From the NCBI GenBank assembly GCA_027919835.1, contig JANVFP010000023.1:774392-838391 (forward strand): DNA of 64,000 nt. Reading direction: 5' to 3'. The notes beneath the pieces are model-generated. The model was not told where the DNA came from, searched no databases, and worked only from the letters and a program-made list of their open reading frames with translations. Positions 51,738 through 63,713 of this stretch are shown here, piece by piece. Numbering within the stretch: position 1 is the stretch's first letter; every line of letters begins with the position of its first letter. Source of the stretch: Lentinula raphanica (taxonomy: Eukaryota > Basidiomycota > Agaricomycetes > Agaricales > Omphalotaceae). Position numbers and translations under genes: made by a program.

Positions 51738-53140
51738 TAGCCCTCCATGATCCGCTCTGAATGTTATGGGCTTTGGCCCAGTGTTGGCTAACTCTTACTT
51801 CCTGTCCCACCTGAGTGCAAAAGGCAGAGGTCGACATGAAGGCGGATTCCAAGGGTAGGGAGCCTTTCTGCAGGCCTCTGCAAACAACAGATCATCTCCC
51901 AGCAATTATAGTGCACTATTCATCACAACAGGTATGTACATGAAGGTCTTCACCTTCATCATACCTAATGTGTACATGAATACACTTAATTGCTGGCTAC
52001 CCTCAAGAGCTCTTGCCACTATACTGTGCACGCATACAGAGCTCTATTGCCCCTACAAGTTGTCCACTATGACCTAGTGATGATACCCAGTCTGTGTGGA
52101 GTTATGCACACTTTTTCACCAAAGTGCTCAGAATTCTGATAGAGCTTTTGATTTACATTTCGCTCTACACCATGCAGTTCTGGATGGATCCCTTAGGTGT
52201 CTTAAGTGAAAATGTGCGGCTCCATGTCCTCTTCGGGATGAGAACAAATTTGAAGGCATTTGGTTCACTGGTTCTTCCGCAATCGTCATTTCGAGTTGCA
52301 CACTCAAAACACAAAAAGCGGACTTGAGTGTTATTTCACTCCCAGAGTCTCTAGATCACTCTGGACCATGCCTAGACACATCACATGGGTCTCTGGATAT
52401 ATTTCGGACATTTCCAGCGCTTATGGGGCGCTTGGATCATCAGCTGATAGCTGCACATGGTCCCATCTTCACATGCATCAGGCATATCATGATGGGGTTG
52501 ATCTGGTCCTGATGGTGGCTGTTACAGGTGCCAGAGGTCTGAGCAGAGGCCTGTAAAAGCGAGTTTCATCATCAGTTTTTGATCTCCCATTCTTCCTTTC
52601 CTTCCCCCACCATCTCTGACCTGGGTGAGGCTGCCTGCATGTCCCCTTGCTCTATTTGAGCTCTGATTTCACTATCCAGCACATTCCTCCATCTGTACAG
52701 ACTATAGGCCTTCCAGAGGTGTCTCAGATACAGGAATCTGGTATGAAATTTCGCATTTTTCACCATCAAGACACTGAACAGACATCAAAGCACATCCAGA
52801 CAGATCTAAGGTGATCAGACACTCTAGGAGTTGATTCCTTTGTTAGATCTTGGGTTTTTGGTGTCTCAGTGCGCTCTGATCATGTCTGATAAGCCTCTAC
52901 ATTGTACTAACTCTTATCTACATAGATCTAACCTTGATCTGCCTTTTTCCTTCACCCTCCCTCCTCTCCCTCATATCATGTATGTTCTCATTGTTTGTAT
53001 ATATGTAGTGGTATGTAGCTACACCTTACCTATCCTGTACCATTATGTAGCCCTCCATGATCCGCTCTGAATATTATGGGCTTTGGCCCAGTGTTGGCTA
53101 ACTCTTACTTCCTGTCCCACCTGAGTGCAAAAGGCAGAGG
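51738..53140 (+). repeat. B1-A2-spacer-B2 block (copy 10)
   Basis: B1 51738-51830, A2 51831-52954, spacer 52955-53047, B2 53048-53140. The borders agree exactly with copies 3 and 8. Confidence 0.9.
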
Positions 53141-53312
53141 TTAGCCAACACTGGGCCAAAGCCCATAACATTCAGAGCGGATCATGGAGGGCTATAAATT
53201 GCTATGAGATGTTGTTGAGGGTGGATGGTGGTGAGAGAAAATGTGAATGAGACGCGAGGTAAATGGTTGTATATCAGATTGGATGGTGTTACAATGATAC
53301 TACTGTACAGTG

Positions 53313-54315
53313 TCAAGATCTTTGGGCTTGTTTGAGTGAAGCTAGTTGTAGTTCTGCCCTTACTGTAGGATTGTCTCTAATATATATTTTCCAAGCTGTA
53401 GAAGACCAACGTCCCAAGGCCATTATCACAGATTCTGAAAGACCAAGTCTGGCATAAAAGGTTGCACCACCAGCTCTAATTGAATGTCCACCAAACTCCC
53501 TACCAACATAAGCAAAGAACTTAGATTCAAACCAGGATCTAGAGGGAGTGTTCCATCTTCACAGAGGAACAATGCAGGCCTGGCTCCATGTAGTTTGTCT
53601 CTGATGGTACAGTATTCCTTTAGTAGAGACACAGGACTGGCCACTGCTTGATGACTTTGGAGAATATCTGTTCCATGGTAAAAAGGATCACTCTTGTGAT
53701 AAGGCAAGTGGTAACCAGCTCTGCCATTCTCAAACTTGAGAGAGGCCCGCTTGATCACCTTACGCCAGTCACACAGATCATGCTGATTAGGAACAGTGAG
53801 TTCACCAATGCGATGACAGCCATAGAAGCCACAGCTCAGGAGAGTTGGAAACAGAAGATCATAGAGGAGAATGACGAGAGTCATAGAAGAGTTGTATGTG
53901 AGATATTTGAAGAGGAGGCTTCCTCTTGACTGGATCAGCTCTAACTTTCTTGGAGCCTCTGATTGTAGCTTGAACCAGAGGATGAGCACAAGATTCATCA
54001 AAGTGAGGGTAAATGTTTAAGAAAGTGACGAGCACCAGAGAGATATTTGGGTCCAGAGGCAATGTGTCTGGATGTGTATGCAATGTATCTGGAGAGTGTG
54101 GATGGAGTAGGATCCAGATCAAGCTTGTGTGAGGTGCAGAAGTGGATGTAATCCCTAGCACCTTGTAGTATAGTTCTGTTTAGTAGACTTTTCAATGACA
54201 TGGGCTTGAAGGAATAACACCAAGTCATCTAGCTTGTTCAAGTCCATAGGAGGGTGAGCAGAGCGCCTTGTCTCTTCCTCTGCTCACCCATGGCCTCTAA
54301 AAGGACTCTCTCCAT
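53313..54315 (-). pseudogene. Tyrosine recombinase with frameshifts (copy 11)
   Basis: Full-length match to the 335-residue YR, from the ATG at 54315 to the TGA at 53313. Small indels (for example near 53547, 53860, 54015 and 54162) split it into four frames. The catalytic CHRIGEL and IRAGG/KIY segments remain readable. Confidence 0.85.
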
Positions 54316-55898
54316 CGCGCCGGCAGTAGCTCTCTTGGAGGCTCAAAAGTGCGGACGCGGTAGGAGGGAAACTGGAGCTTGAAGTCATCCAGTAAAAACC
54401 TAGATAGAAGATTGCCTTGATGTTATCCTTGCCAGGAATATGACGAACTCTGATGTCAATACCAGTCTTGAGAACTATACCAGCAATAGCAAGAAGGATG
54501 GAGTTGTGTGATGATTCTTTGACTGCAAGAGAGCTCAGCACTTGAACAGAGTCCAAACTATCAGAGAAAAATGGAGCTCTCTTGGGTGGACTAGGTTTGG
54601 AAGCAATGTGATGTAGGCCAGATAGAATAGCTAGTAGCTCTCTGAAGAAGATATCAACAATTGGGCTCTAGTAGCTCTCTGAAGAAGATATCAACAATTG
54701 GGCTCCCAGGAGTTGGATGCACTTGATAGCAAAACCCATTGCTAGCATAGACAAAGGAGAGACCTATGTTGCTTGCATCAGTCCAGCACACAAAGTCTGC
54801 TTCACTGTCACTCCATGCTTGGGCATCTACAAATCTTATCCCAATGGCAGATTTGAGCATGTCAGAGAACCAAGTCAGGTCTCTATGCACTTCACCATTG
54901 ATAGGATGTGACGAAATTGAAGTGTCTTGCCACTCATTTTGCAATACATTTCTGTGAGAGCAGGCCTGGCCCATGGAAGAACATTAAGTGACCAGTTCAA
55001 AGAACCTGTGAGGTGCTGCCAGTCTCTGAGTGCAGCTTTACGATTAGGAGATGAGAGAATGTGTGGATGGCTTCTACAAGTCCATCAATGGACTCTTGGA
55101 TCAAAGAGATGGACCCTTTCATAATATCTGTCAAGAAGCCAATGATTAAGAGCCAGACTCCCCAGTCTTGTTTTCTGTCTTCATAGGGGCAGTCAATCAT
55201 GTCCCAAAAGACTAGAAGCTGTACTTGTCTCTTGGGATACTTCTTGCCATGAAATGTGATCAGATTCCTCTTGAAGTCCCATCCAAAGAAATCATCCATG
55301 TAGACATGTAGATTGGGATTCCTAGCTTCTCAGTCCCAAACCAACAAAGGAGGGCTGATACAGAGCACCAACAGCGAGGAGAGGTTCTAGTTCAAACACT
55401 AATCTCCTGACAATATGAAATCTTCCTTCAACAGATACAACTTGACAAAGTTGCCAGAGAGGATGAGCAGGGATTGAGGAAAGTGTTGGCTACATCATCT
55501 TGAATAGCACAAGCTCCTCATTAGGATGCTCTTTGATAACATCATTGAGCACCTGGCCAAAAGTGTGCATGTCATCATATTTGACTTTGGCCTCCTCTCT
55601 AGAATACCATCATTGAGACCTGATGCAGTTTGGCCCATGACAACTCTGGCTTTCCCCTTCTGCCAGACTACAAACATAGGGGAAACTTTCATGCCAGTAA
55701 TAGTACAAAATCTTCTGGTAGTGCTTCTGACCACCTCCCAGCAGCTACCTCCTGATCTCTGTGAGCTTTGAGTGCAGCAATATCCACTTCCTCAGTGACA
55801 TAATTCTCTACTTTCTGCTTGCATTCCTCTTCCCACTCTGCTTCATAGAAGGGCCAGAATCCTTCTCTCAGTGAGCGAATGACAGAAGCAACAAAGGG
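54297..55898 (-). pseudogene. RT-RNase H, frameshifted, N-terminus displaced (copy 11)
   Basis: Covers RNase H, YMDDFFGWD (about 55280-55300) and RT motif A, with many 1-base losses. A perfect 36-bp tandem duplication at about 54632-54703 (CTCTGAAGAAGATATCAAC unit) disrupts the RNase H RELLAIL region. The ORF continues at 57208 beyond the inserted A-B unit. Confidence 0.82.
54632..54703. repeat. 36-bp tandem duplication in RNase H coding (copy 11)
   Basis: The unit TAGTAGCTCTCTGAAGAAGA… through ATTGGGCTC occurs twice in a row. All other copies have it once. Confidence 0.85.
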
Positions 55899-57207
55899 TC
55901 GACATGAAGGCGGATTCCAAGGGTAGGAGCCTTTCTGCAGGCCTCTGCAAACAACAGATCATCTCCAGCAATTATAGTGCACTATTCATCACAACAGGTA
56001 TGTACATGAAGGTCTTCACCTTCATCATACCTAATGTGTACATGAATACACTTAATTGCTGGCTACCCTCAAGAGCTCTTGCCACTATACTGTGCAGGCA
56101 TACAGAGCTCTATTGCCCCTACAAGTTGTCTACTATGACCTAGTGATGATACCCAGTCTGTGTGGAGTTATGCACATTTTTCACCAAAGTGCTCAGAATC
56201 TTCTGATAGAGCTTTTGATTTACATTTCGCTCTACACCATGCAGTTCTGGATGGATCCCTTAGGTGTCTTAAGTGAAAATGTGCGGCTCTATGTCCTCTT
56301 CGGGATGAGAACAAATTTGATGGCATTTGGTTCACTGGTTCTCCCGCAATCGTCATTTCGAGTTGCACACTCAAAACACAAAAAGCGAACTTGAGTGTTA
56401 TTTCACTCCCAGAGTCTCTAGATCACTCTGGACCATGTCTCAGACACATCACATGGGTCTCTGGATATATTTCGGACATTTCCAGCGCTTATGGGGCGCT
56501 TGGATCATCAGCTGATAGCTGCACATGGTCCCATCTTCACATGCATCAGGCATATCATGATGGGGTTGATCTGGTCCTGATGGTGGCTGTTACAGGTGCC
56601 AGAGGTCTGAGCAGAGGCCTGTAAAAGCGAGTTTCATCATCAGTTTTTGATCTCCCATTCTTCCTTTCCTTCCCCACCATCTTTGACCTGGGTGAGGCTG
56701 CCTGCATGTCCCCTTGCTCTATTTGAGCCCTGATTTCACTATCCAGCACATTCCTCCATCTGTACAGACTATAGCCTTCCAGAGGTGTCTCAGATACAGG
56801 AATCTGGTATGAAATTTCGCATTTTTCACCATCAAGACACTGAACAGACATCAAAGCACATCCAGACAGATCTAAGGTGATCAGACACTCTAGGAGTTGA
56901 TTCCTTTGTTAGATCTTGGGTTTTTGGTGTCTCAGTGCGCTCTGATCATGTCTGATAAGCCTCTACATTGTACTAACCCTTATCTACATAGATCTAACCT
57001 TGATCTGCCTGTTTTTCCTTCACCCTCCCTCCTCTCCTTCTATCATGTATGTTCTCACTGTTTGTATATATGTAGTGGTATGTAGCTACATCCTTAACTA
57101 TCCTGTACCATTATGTAGCCCTCCATGATCCGCTCTGAATGTTATGGGCTTTGGCCCAGTGTTGGCTAACTCTTACTTCCTGTCCCACCTGAGTGCAAAG
57201 GCAGAGG
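55899..57207 (+). repeat. Solo A-spacer-B unit 1 inside copy 11
   Basis: A 55899-57022, spacer 57023-57114, B 57115-57207, with no genes. Host ORF2 coding is continuous around it. The spacer is the A2-B2 type, so it fits recombination between A1 and A2 of an inserted full element, leaving one A-B2 unit, the equivalent of a solo LTR. An independently mobile mini-element is the alternative. Confidence 0.85.
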
Positions 57208-58765
57208 CTGATTAGGATGAGTGGACAAGAGGAGTTCTAAGCGATCCACATTGAAGGGAGTTTCAACTTTGATATGACTAGCCATAGAGTGCAAAGTAGC
57301 AAGAATTTGAGGATTGTTCAAAAGATGTTCAGGAGGTGAAGGTAGAGGAGGTGCAGTCATTGTAGATGTAATACTGGGAGGAATGATGTTACAAGATGCA
57401 CTAGAAGAAGACCATAGATAGCCACGTCTAAACGTGGATTTGAAGTAGATTGGGAAGAGTCCAGAGGATGCTTTGTACCAGCCAGAGATTTAGGCCCTTG
57501 AAGAGCGCTTTCTACTCTCTCTGCGATGCTTCTGGAGCTGGTCATAACAGGATTGATTGTCAATGGCTCTGTGCTGTTCCCCACACTCACTGCAGTAGCC
57601 ATGCTTCCTGTTATTAGGACAGGGCTCTGAACACCTCTTCTCATTCAAAGGATGCAAGGTGTGTCACGACGCTTTGAACTGGAAGAGGAAGATGATGAAC
57701 TACCACCAGAAGGCCTCTTCCTAGCAGATAACAACTCTTTGAGCAGAAGAGTGTGGAAGCTCTCTGGATTGCCCAGATCAAAGGGAGTGTTGGCAGCCTT
57801 CTGCCTAGCTTCTTTATCAACTCTGATACAGATGGATCATAAGGTGAAGATCTGAAGTACTCCATAATTTGAGATTTGTATGTCTCCAGCTCAATTTTTC
57901 TATGTGGATAAACCTTGAGCAATGGAGCAGTCCATGCATCAAAAACTCGGAGCCATTGAGACTCTGAAGTGACAGGCATAGACTTGAGTACTTGGTCCTT
58001 ACGAACCAGTTGTACTCTGAGCAAAGTCTCTGCTATCATCATAGGTAGCTGAAGAGAAGCTGACCAGTGCAGCATAAACTTTGTCAAAGTCAACAAAGCG
58101 ATCCTTGACAATGAGGCGCAACAGAGAGACAGGGAGAGGGTCAGAGAAAGGCTGAGCAGCCAAGAGTGATACAACAGGGTCCAGATTGCTCTCAGCAGCA
58201 AATAGATTCTTGAGTTCCCAAGTTTTCTGCACATGAGCAGGAAGAGATGTAGCCCTGACAGATGGGCCAAGTGAGGAGCAGCCTCCAGGAGTGCAGCAGG
58301 AAGCATTGAAGCAGTAGGAGCAGGTTGACAGGAGAGGCAAGAAGCCTAGCCAAGGCATCTCTCCCAGCCTGTAGAATAGGCTCTGGATCTTGAGCAGAAG
58401 CACCAGAGTCAAGCTGGGCTTGCTCATCATCCAAGTCCTGAATCTGAGCTTGCATGCTAGCCCAAGCAGCCTCATTGACACATCCTCATGAGAGACAGCA
58501 TTCTGATCAGCTGAAACAGCAGCATCCTTCCCTGTGAGTTTGTCTCTCTTAAACTGATTGGTCTCTCTCTGAATATCCATGATCTGAGACACATAGTCTT
58601 GGATACAACAGGATCATTGGATGATATTTCTCTAATAGCCCTAAAGGCTTCCATAGCATTGATCTCCTCATTTCTGAACTGTTCAACAACTTCCTGCAAA
58701 GTCCTGACTTGTTCACTGACTGCCTGAAACTCCAGAGCTTGCTCAGGGTCATCAGAGAGCCTGGC
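57208..58765 (-). pseudogene. Gag and ORF2 N-terminus of copy 11 (unit 1)
   Basis: Minus-strand coding from gag residue about 150 through the zinc cluster and gag stop (57490-57492), and ORF2 down to LELLLSTHPNQ. It is broken by numerous single-base losses, for example at about 57432, 57646, 57829, 58010, 58022 and 58252. The upstream gag part resumes beyond the solo LTR. Confidence 0.82.
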
Positions 58766-59491
58766 TGTTATATTCATACCTCCGACTCCGATCTGATTCC
58801 GATCCAGACCCCTCCCTAATCCCTCACACTCATTTTATGTTTGTTATTTCTACTCCGATGGCTTTTATAGCTCGATGGCTCCGATGGCTCCGACTCCGGA
58901 GCTTGTACTTAATGTTTGCTTGCTTATTAGTGTGTAACTCCGATCCGATTCGGAGGCACAGCCACAGTCCTTATTGTCTTTATGCCTATCACTCTTATTG
59001 TCTTTTATTTTACAATAAGTACATTCATTCTTTTGTTATGACTTTACAATGGTTATTGTTAATTACTTGACAGCCTCGGAACTTGATTACTCCGAGACTG
59101 GTATATAAGCCTTAGTAGTTGTACTGTAGGCTTAACCTCGAAATCAACTTGGGTACGACCTAGTTACCTCTGGTACTAGTTTCAGTCCTATCTAGTACAA
59201 CCTCTGCCTTCACGTCTAGTCCGTTTGACTCTTTGTTTAGTCCGACTCCGACTCCGACTCCGACTTTCCCACGGTCCGACGGTCCTATTGGATCCTTACG
59301 TTTGTCACTACCCTCAGGGACACACAGCAAGTAGAAGGTTTGGTCAATAACAGCACCAAGTCCCGCAACTATCCGTAGGGTCTTGTACACTTTCCTACTG
59401 CTCGGTACTTCCTAAGTCCGATCCCAGGACCTACTAGGTCCGACTCCGGAATCTCCGGACCCCTCCGACCCTATCTGGCACGACCCTAACA
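58766..59491. mobile_element. Solo LTR with 5-bp target duplication CTGGC (unit 1)
   Basis: 726 bp beginning TGTTATATTC and ending CCCTAACA (TG…CA ends), flanked on both sides by CTGGC (58761-58765 and 59492-59496) within gag coding, so it is an LTR-retrotransposon solo LTR. Rich in CTCCGA motifs, with (CTCCGA)n runs at about 58880-58900 and 59240-59270. A GTATATAAGCC TATA-like box at 59101 suggests plus orientation. No relation to the gypsy elements at the left was seen. Confidence 0.88.
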
Positions 59492-59496
59492 CTGGC

Positions 59497-59823
59497 AGCA
59501 AGGGAGGGAGGAGGTGACAAGTGGGGAGCAGCAGAGGAAGATGGAACATCAGAGGGATGAGGAGACACAGACCTAAAGTGGACATGAGCTCTACCCTGTT
59601 TAGAGGAGCTAGAAGCGCCCATGGAGCGCCCAGGAAGCGAGCTAGAGGGGATCTGAGAGTGAGAGGACATGCTAGAGGACTTTTGAGAAGAAGGGAGCAA
59701 CTTTGATCTGGCCTGATCTGGCCTGATCTGATCAGATAAGGGTTGAGGCGAGTTTGTGCAGGATTGAGGGAGTTAGAGGCCTCAGAAGCACTCTGATCTG
59801 CTCTGATCTTGGTGGATAAGGAC
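59497..59823 (-). pseudogene. Gag N-terminal segment of copy 11 (unit 1)
   Basis: Continues gag upstream of the solo LTR, about residues 45-150 (Ser-rich, ADQ/PDQ triplets). It ends at LSTKIRADQ-encoding sequence where the next A unit begins (AAGGAC/TCGACATG). The gag start and A1 of copy 11 are not in the window. Confidence 0.82.
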
Positions 59824-61119
59824 TCGACATGAAGGCGGATTCCAAGGGGGAGCCTTTCTGCAGGCCTCTGCAAACAACAGATCATCTCCCAGCAATTAAG
59901 CACTATTCATCACAACAGGTATGTACATGAAGGTCTTCACCTTCATCATACCTAATGTGTACATGAATACACTTAATTGCTGGCTACCCTCAAGAGCTCT
60001 TGCCACTATACTGTGCACGCATACAGAGCTCTATTGCCCTACAAGTTGTCCACCTATGACCTAGTGATGATACCCAGTCTGTGTGGAGTTATGCACACTT
60101 TTTCACCAAAGTGCTCAGAATCTTCTGATAGAGCTTTTGATTTACATTTCGCTCTACACCATGCAGTTCTGGAATCCTTAGGTGTCTTAAGTGAAAATGT
60201 GCGGCTCTATGTCCTCTTCGGGATGAGAACAAATTTGATGGCATTTGGTTCACTGGTTCTCCCGCAATCGTCATTTCGAGTTGCACACTCAAAACACAAA
60301 AAGCGAACTTGAGTGTTATTTCACTCCCAGAGTCTCTAGATCACTCTGGACCATGTCTAGACACATCACATGGGTCTCTGGATATATTTCGGACATTTCC
60401 AGCGCTTATGGGCGCTTGGATCATCAGCTGATAGCTGCACATGTCCCATCTTCACATGCATCAGGCATATCATGATGGGTTGATCTGGTCCTGATGGTGG
60501 CTGTTACAGGTGCCAGAGGTCTGAGCAGAGGCCTGTAAAAGCGAGTTTCATCATCAGTTTTGATCTCCATTCTTCCTTTCCTTCCCCCACCATCTTTGAC
60601 CTGGGTGAGGCTGCCTGCATGTCCCTTGCTCTATTTGAGCCCTGATTTCACTATCCAGCACATTCCTCCATCTGTACAGACTATAGGCTTCCAGAGGTGT
60701 CTCAGATACAGGAATCTGGTATGAAATTTCGCATTTTTCACCATCAAGACACTGAACAGACATCAAAGCACATCCAGACAGATCTAAGGTGATCAGACAC
60801 TCTAGGAGTTGATTCCTTTGTTAGATCTTGGGTTTTTGGTGTCTCAGTGCGCTCTGATCATGTCTGATAAGCCTCTACATTGTACTAACCCTTATCTACA
60901 TAGATCTAACCTTGATCTGCCTGTTTTTCCTTCACCCTCCCTCCTCTCCCTTCTATCATGTATGTTCTCACTGTTTGTATATATGTAGTGGTATGTAGCT
61001 ACATCCTTAACTATCCTGTACCATTATTAGCCCTCCATGATCCGCTCTGAATGTTATGGCTTTGGCCCAGTGTTGGCTAACTCTTACTTCCTGTCCCACC
61101 TGAGTGCAAAAGGCAGAGG
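59824..61119 (+). repeat. Solo A-spacer-B unit 2
   Basis: A 59824-60934, spacer 60935-61027, B 61028-61119. It differs from unit 1 almost only by single-base losses. Its left flank is gag N-terminal coding, unlike unit 1, whose left flank is RT coding; the right flank is the same in both. Confidence 0.85.
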
Positions 61120-62668
61120 CTGATTAGGATGAGTGGACAAGAGGAGTTCTAAGCGATCACATTGAAGGAGTTTCAACTTTGATATGACTAGCCATAGAGG
61201 CAAAGTAGCAAGAATTTGAGGATTGTTCAAAAGATGTTCAGGAGGTGAAGGTAGAGGAGTGCAGTCATTGTAGATGTAATACGGAGGAATGATGTTACAA
61301 GATGCACTAGAAGAAGACCATAGATAGCCACGTCTAAAACGTGGATTTGAAGTAGATTGGGAAGAGTCCAGAGGATGCTTTGTACCAGCCAGAGATTTAG
61401 GCCCTTGAAGAGCGCTTTCTACTCTCTCTGCGATGCTTCTGGAGCTGGTCATAACAGGATTGATTGTCAATGGCTCTGTGCTGTTCCCCACACTCACTGC
61501 AGTAGCCATGCTTCCTGTTATTAGGACAGGGCTCTGAACACCTCTTCTCATTCCAAAGGATGCAAGTGTGTCACGACGCTTTGAACTGGAAGAGGAAGAT
61601 GATGAACTACCACCAGAAGGCCTCTTCCTAGCAGTAACAACTCTTTGAGCAGAAGAGTGTGGAAGCTCTCTGGATTGCCCAGATCAAAGGAGTGTTGGCA
61701 GCCTTCTGCCTAGCTTCTTTATCAACTCTGATAGCCACAGATGGATCATAAGGTGAAGATCTGAAGTACTCCATATTTGAGATTTGTATGTCTCCAGCTC
61801 AATTTTTCTATGTGGATAAACCTTGAGCAATGGAGCAGTCCATGCATCAAAAACTCGGAGCCATTGAGACTCTGAAGTGACAGGCATAGACTTGAGTACT
61901 TGGTCCTTACGAACCAGCTTGTACTCTGAGCCAAAGTCTCTGCTATCATCATAGGTAGCTGAAGAGAAGCTGACCAGTGCAGCATAAACTTTGTCAAAGT
62001 CAACAAAGCGATCCTTGACAATGAGGCGCAACAGAGAGACAGGGAGAGGGTCAGAGAAAGGCTGAGCAGCCAAGAGTGATACAACAGGTCCAGATTGCTC
62101 TCAGCAGCAAATAGATTCTTGAGTTCCCAATTTTCTGCACATGAGCAGGAAGAGATGTAGGCCTGACAGATGGCCAAGTGAGGAGCAGCCTCCAGGAGTG
62201 CAGCAGGAAGCATTGAAGCAGTAGGAGCAGGTTTGACAGGAGAGCAAGAAGCCTAGCCAAGCATCTCTCCCAGCCTGTAGAATAGGCTCTGGATCTTGAG
62301 CAGAAGCACCAGAGTCAAGCTGGCTTGCTCATCATCCAAGTCCTGAATCTGAGCTTGCATGCTAGCCAAGCAGCCTCATTGACAGCATCCTCATGAGAGA
62401 CAGCATTCTGATCAGCTGAAACAGCAGCATCCTTCCCTGTGAGTTGTCTCTCTTAAACTGATTGTCTCTCTCTGAATATCCATGATCTGAGACACATAGT
62501 CTTGGGATACAACAGGATCATTGGATGATATTTCTCTAATAGCCCTAAAGGCTTCCATAGCATTGATCTCCTCATTTCTGAACTGTTCAACAACTTCCTG
62601 CAAAGTCCTGACTTGTTCACTGACTGCCTGAAACTCCAGAGCTTGCTCAGGTCATCAGAGAGCCTGGC
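61120..62668 (-). pseudogene. Duplicate of the gag/ORF2 N-terminal segment (unit 2)
   Basis: Same segment as 57208-58765, same ends, with additional single-base losses (for example at about 61163, 61258, 61567, 62089 and 62233). Confidence 0.82.
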
Positions 62669-63386
62669 TGTTATTCATACCTCCGACTCCGATCTGATCC
62701 GATCCAGACCCCTCCCTAATCCCCTCACACTCATTTTATGTTTGTTATTCTACTCCGATGGCTTTTATAGCTCCGATGGCTCCGATGGCTCCGACTCCGG
62801 AGCTTGTACTTAATGTTTGCTTGCTTATTAGTGTGTAACTCCGATCCGATTCGGAGCACAGCCACAGTCCTTATTGTCTTTATGCCTATCACTTCTTATT
62901 GTCTTTTATTTTACAATAAGTACATTCATTCTTTTGTTATGACTTTACAATGTTATTGTTAATTACTTGACAGCCTCGGAACTTGATTACTCCGAGACTG
63001 GTATAAAGCCTTAGTATTTGTACGTAGCTTAACCTCGAAATCAACTTGGTACGACCTAGTTACCTCTGGTACTAGTTTCAGTCCTATCTAGTACAACCTC
63101 TGCCTTCACGTCTAGTCCGTTTGACTCTTGTTTAGTCCGACTCCGACTCCGACTCCGACTTCCCACGTCCGACGGTCCTATTGGATCCTTACGTTTGTCA
63201 CCTACCCTCAGGGACACACAGCAAGTAGAAGGTGTTGGTCAATAACAGCACCAAGTCCCGCAACCATCCGTAGGTCTTGTACACTTTCCTACCTGCTCGG
63301 TACTTCCTAAGTCCGATCCCAGGACCTACTAGGTCCGACTCCGGAATCTCCGGACCCCTCCGACCCTATCTGGCACGACCCTAACA
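62669..63386. mobile_element. Solo LTR, duplicated copy (unit 2)
   Basis: 718 bp, same insertion point and same CTGGC duplication (62664-62668 and 63387-63391) as the LTR at 58766. It therefore arose by duplication of the region, not by a second insertion. Length differences are single-base gaps. Confidence 0.88.
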
Positions 63387-63391
63387 CTGGC

Positions 63392-63713
63392 AGCAAGGAG
63401 GGAGGAGGTGACAAGTGGGAGCAGCAGAGGAAGATGGAACATCAGAGGATGAGGAGACACAGACCTAAAGTGGACATGAGCTCTACCCTGTTTAGAGGAG
63501 CTAGAAGCGCCCATGGAGCGCCCAGGAAGCGAGCTAGAGGGATCTGAGAGTGAGAGGACATGCTAGAGGATTTTGAGAAGAAGGGAGCAACTTTATCTGG
63601 CCTGATCTGGCCTGATCTGATCAGATAAGGGTTTGAGGCGAGTTTGTGCAGGATTGAGGGAGTTAGAGGCCTCAGAAGCACTCTGATCTGCTCTGATCTT
63701 GGTGGATAAGGAC
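63392..63713 (-). pseudogene. Duplicate of the gag N-terminal segment (unit 2)
   Basis: Same as 59497-59823, ending at the same AAGGAC/TCGACATG junction. Confidence 0.82.

Larger units (their letters stand above)
45862..53140 (+). mobile_element. Ngaro-like copy 10 (plus): full structure, many frameshifts
   Basis: A1 (45862-46988), gag (47033-48789), ORF2 (47067-50639), YR (50621-51622), B1 (51738-51830), A2 (51831-52954), spacer, B2 (53048-53140): about 7.28 kb and the second complete split-direct-repeat copy. Gag has one frameshift; ORF2 and YR have several 1-base losses from about 49.88 kb on. The right end abuts a partial B on the minus strand (copy 11). Confidence 0.9.
53141..63713 (-). 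mobile_element. Ngaro-like copy 11 (minus), interrupted and partly tandem-duplicated
   Basis: Partial B1 (53141-53194), YR (54315-53313), RT/RNase H (54297-55898), then an inserted A-B unit (55899-57207). ORF2 N-terminus and gag continue (57208-58765), a solo LTR follows (58766-59491), then more gag (59492-59823). The gag plus LTR part is repeated at 61120-63713. Host coding joins cleanly across the A-B insertion (ACAAAGGG before, TGATTAGGATG after). Confidence 0.78.
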
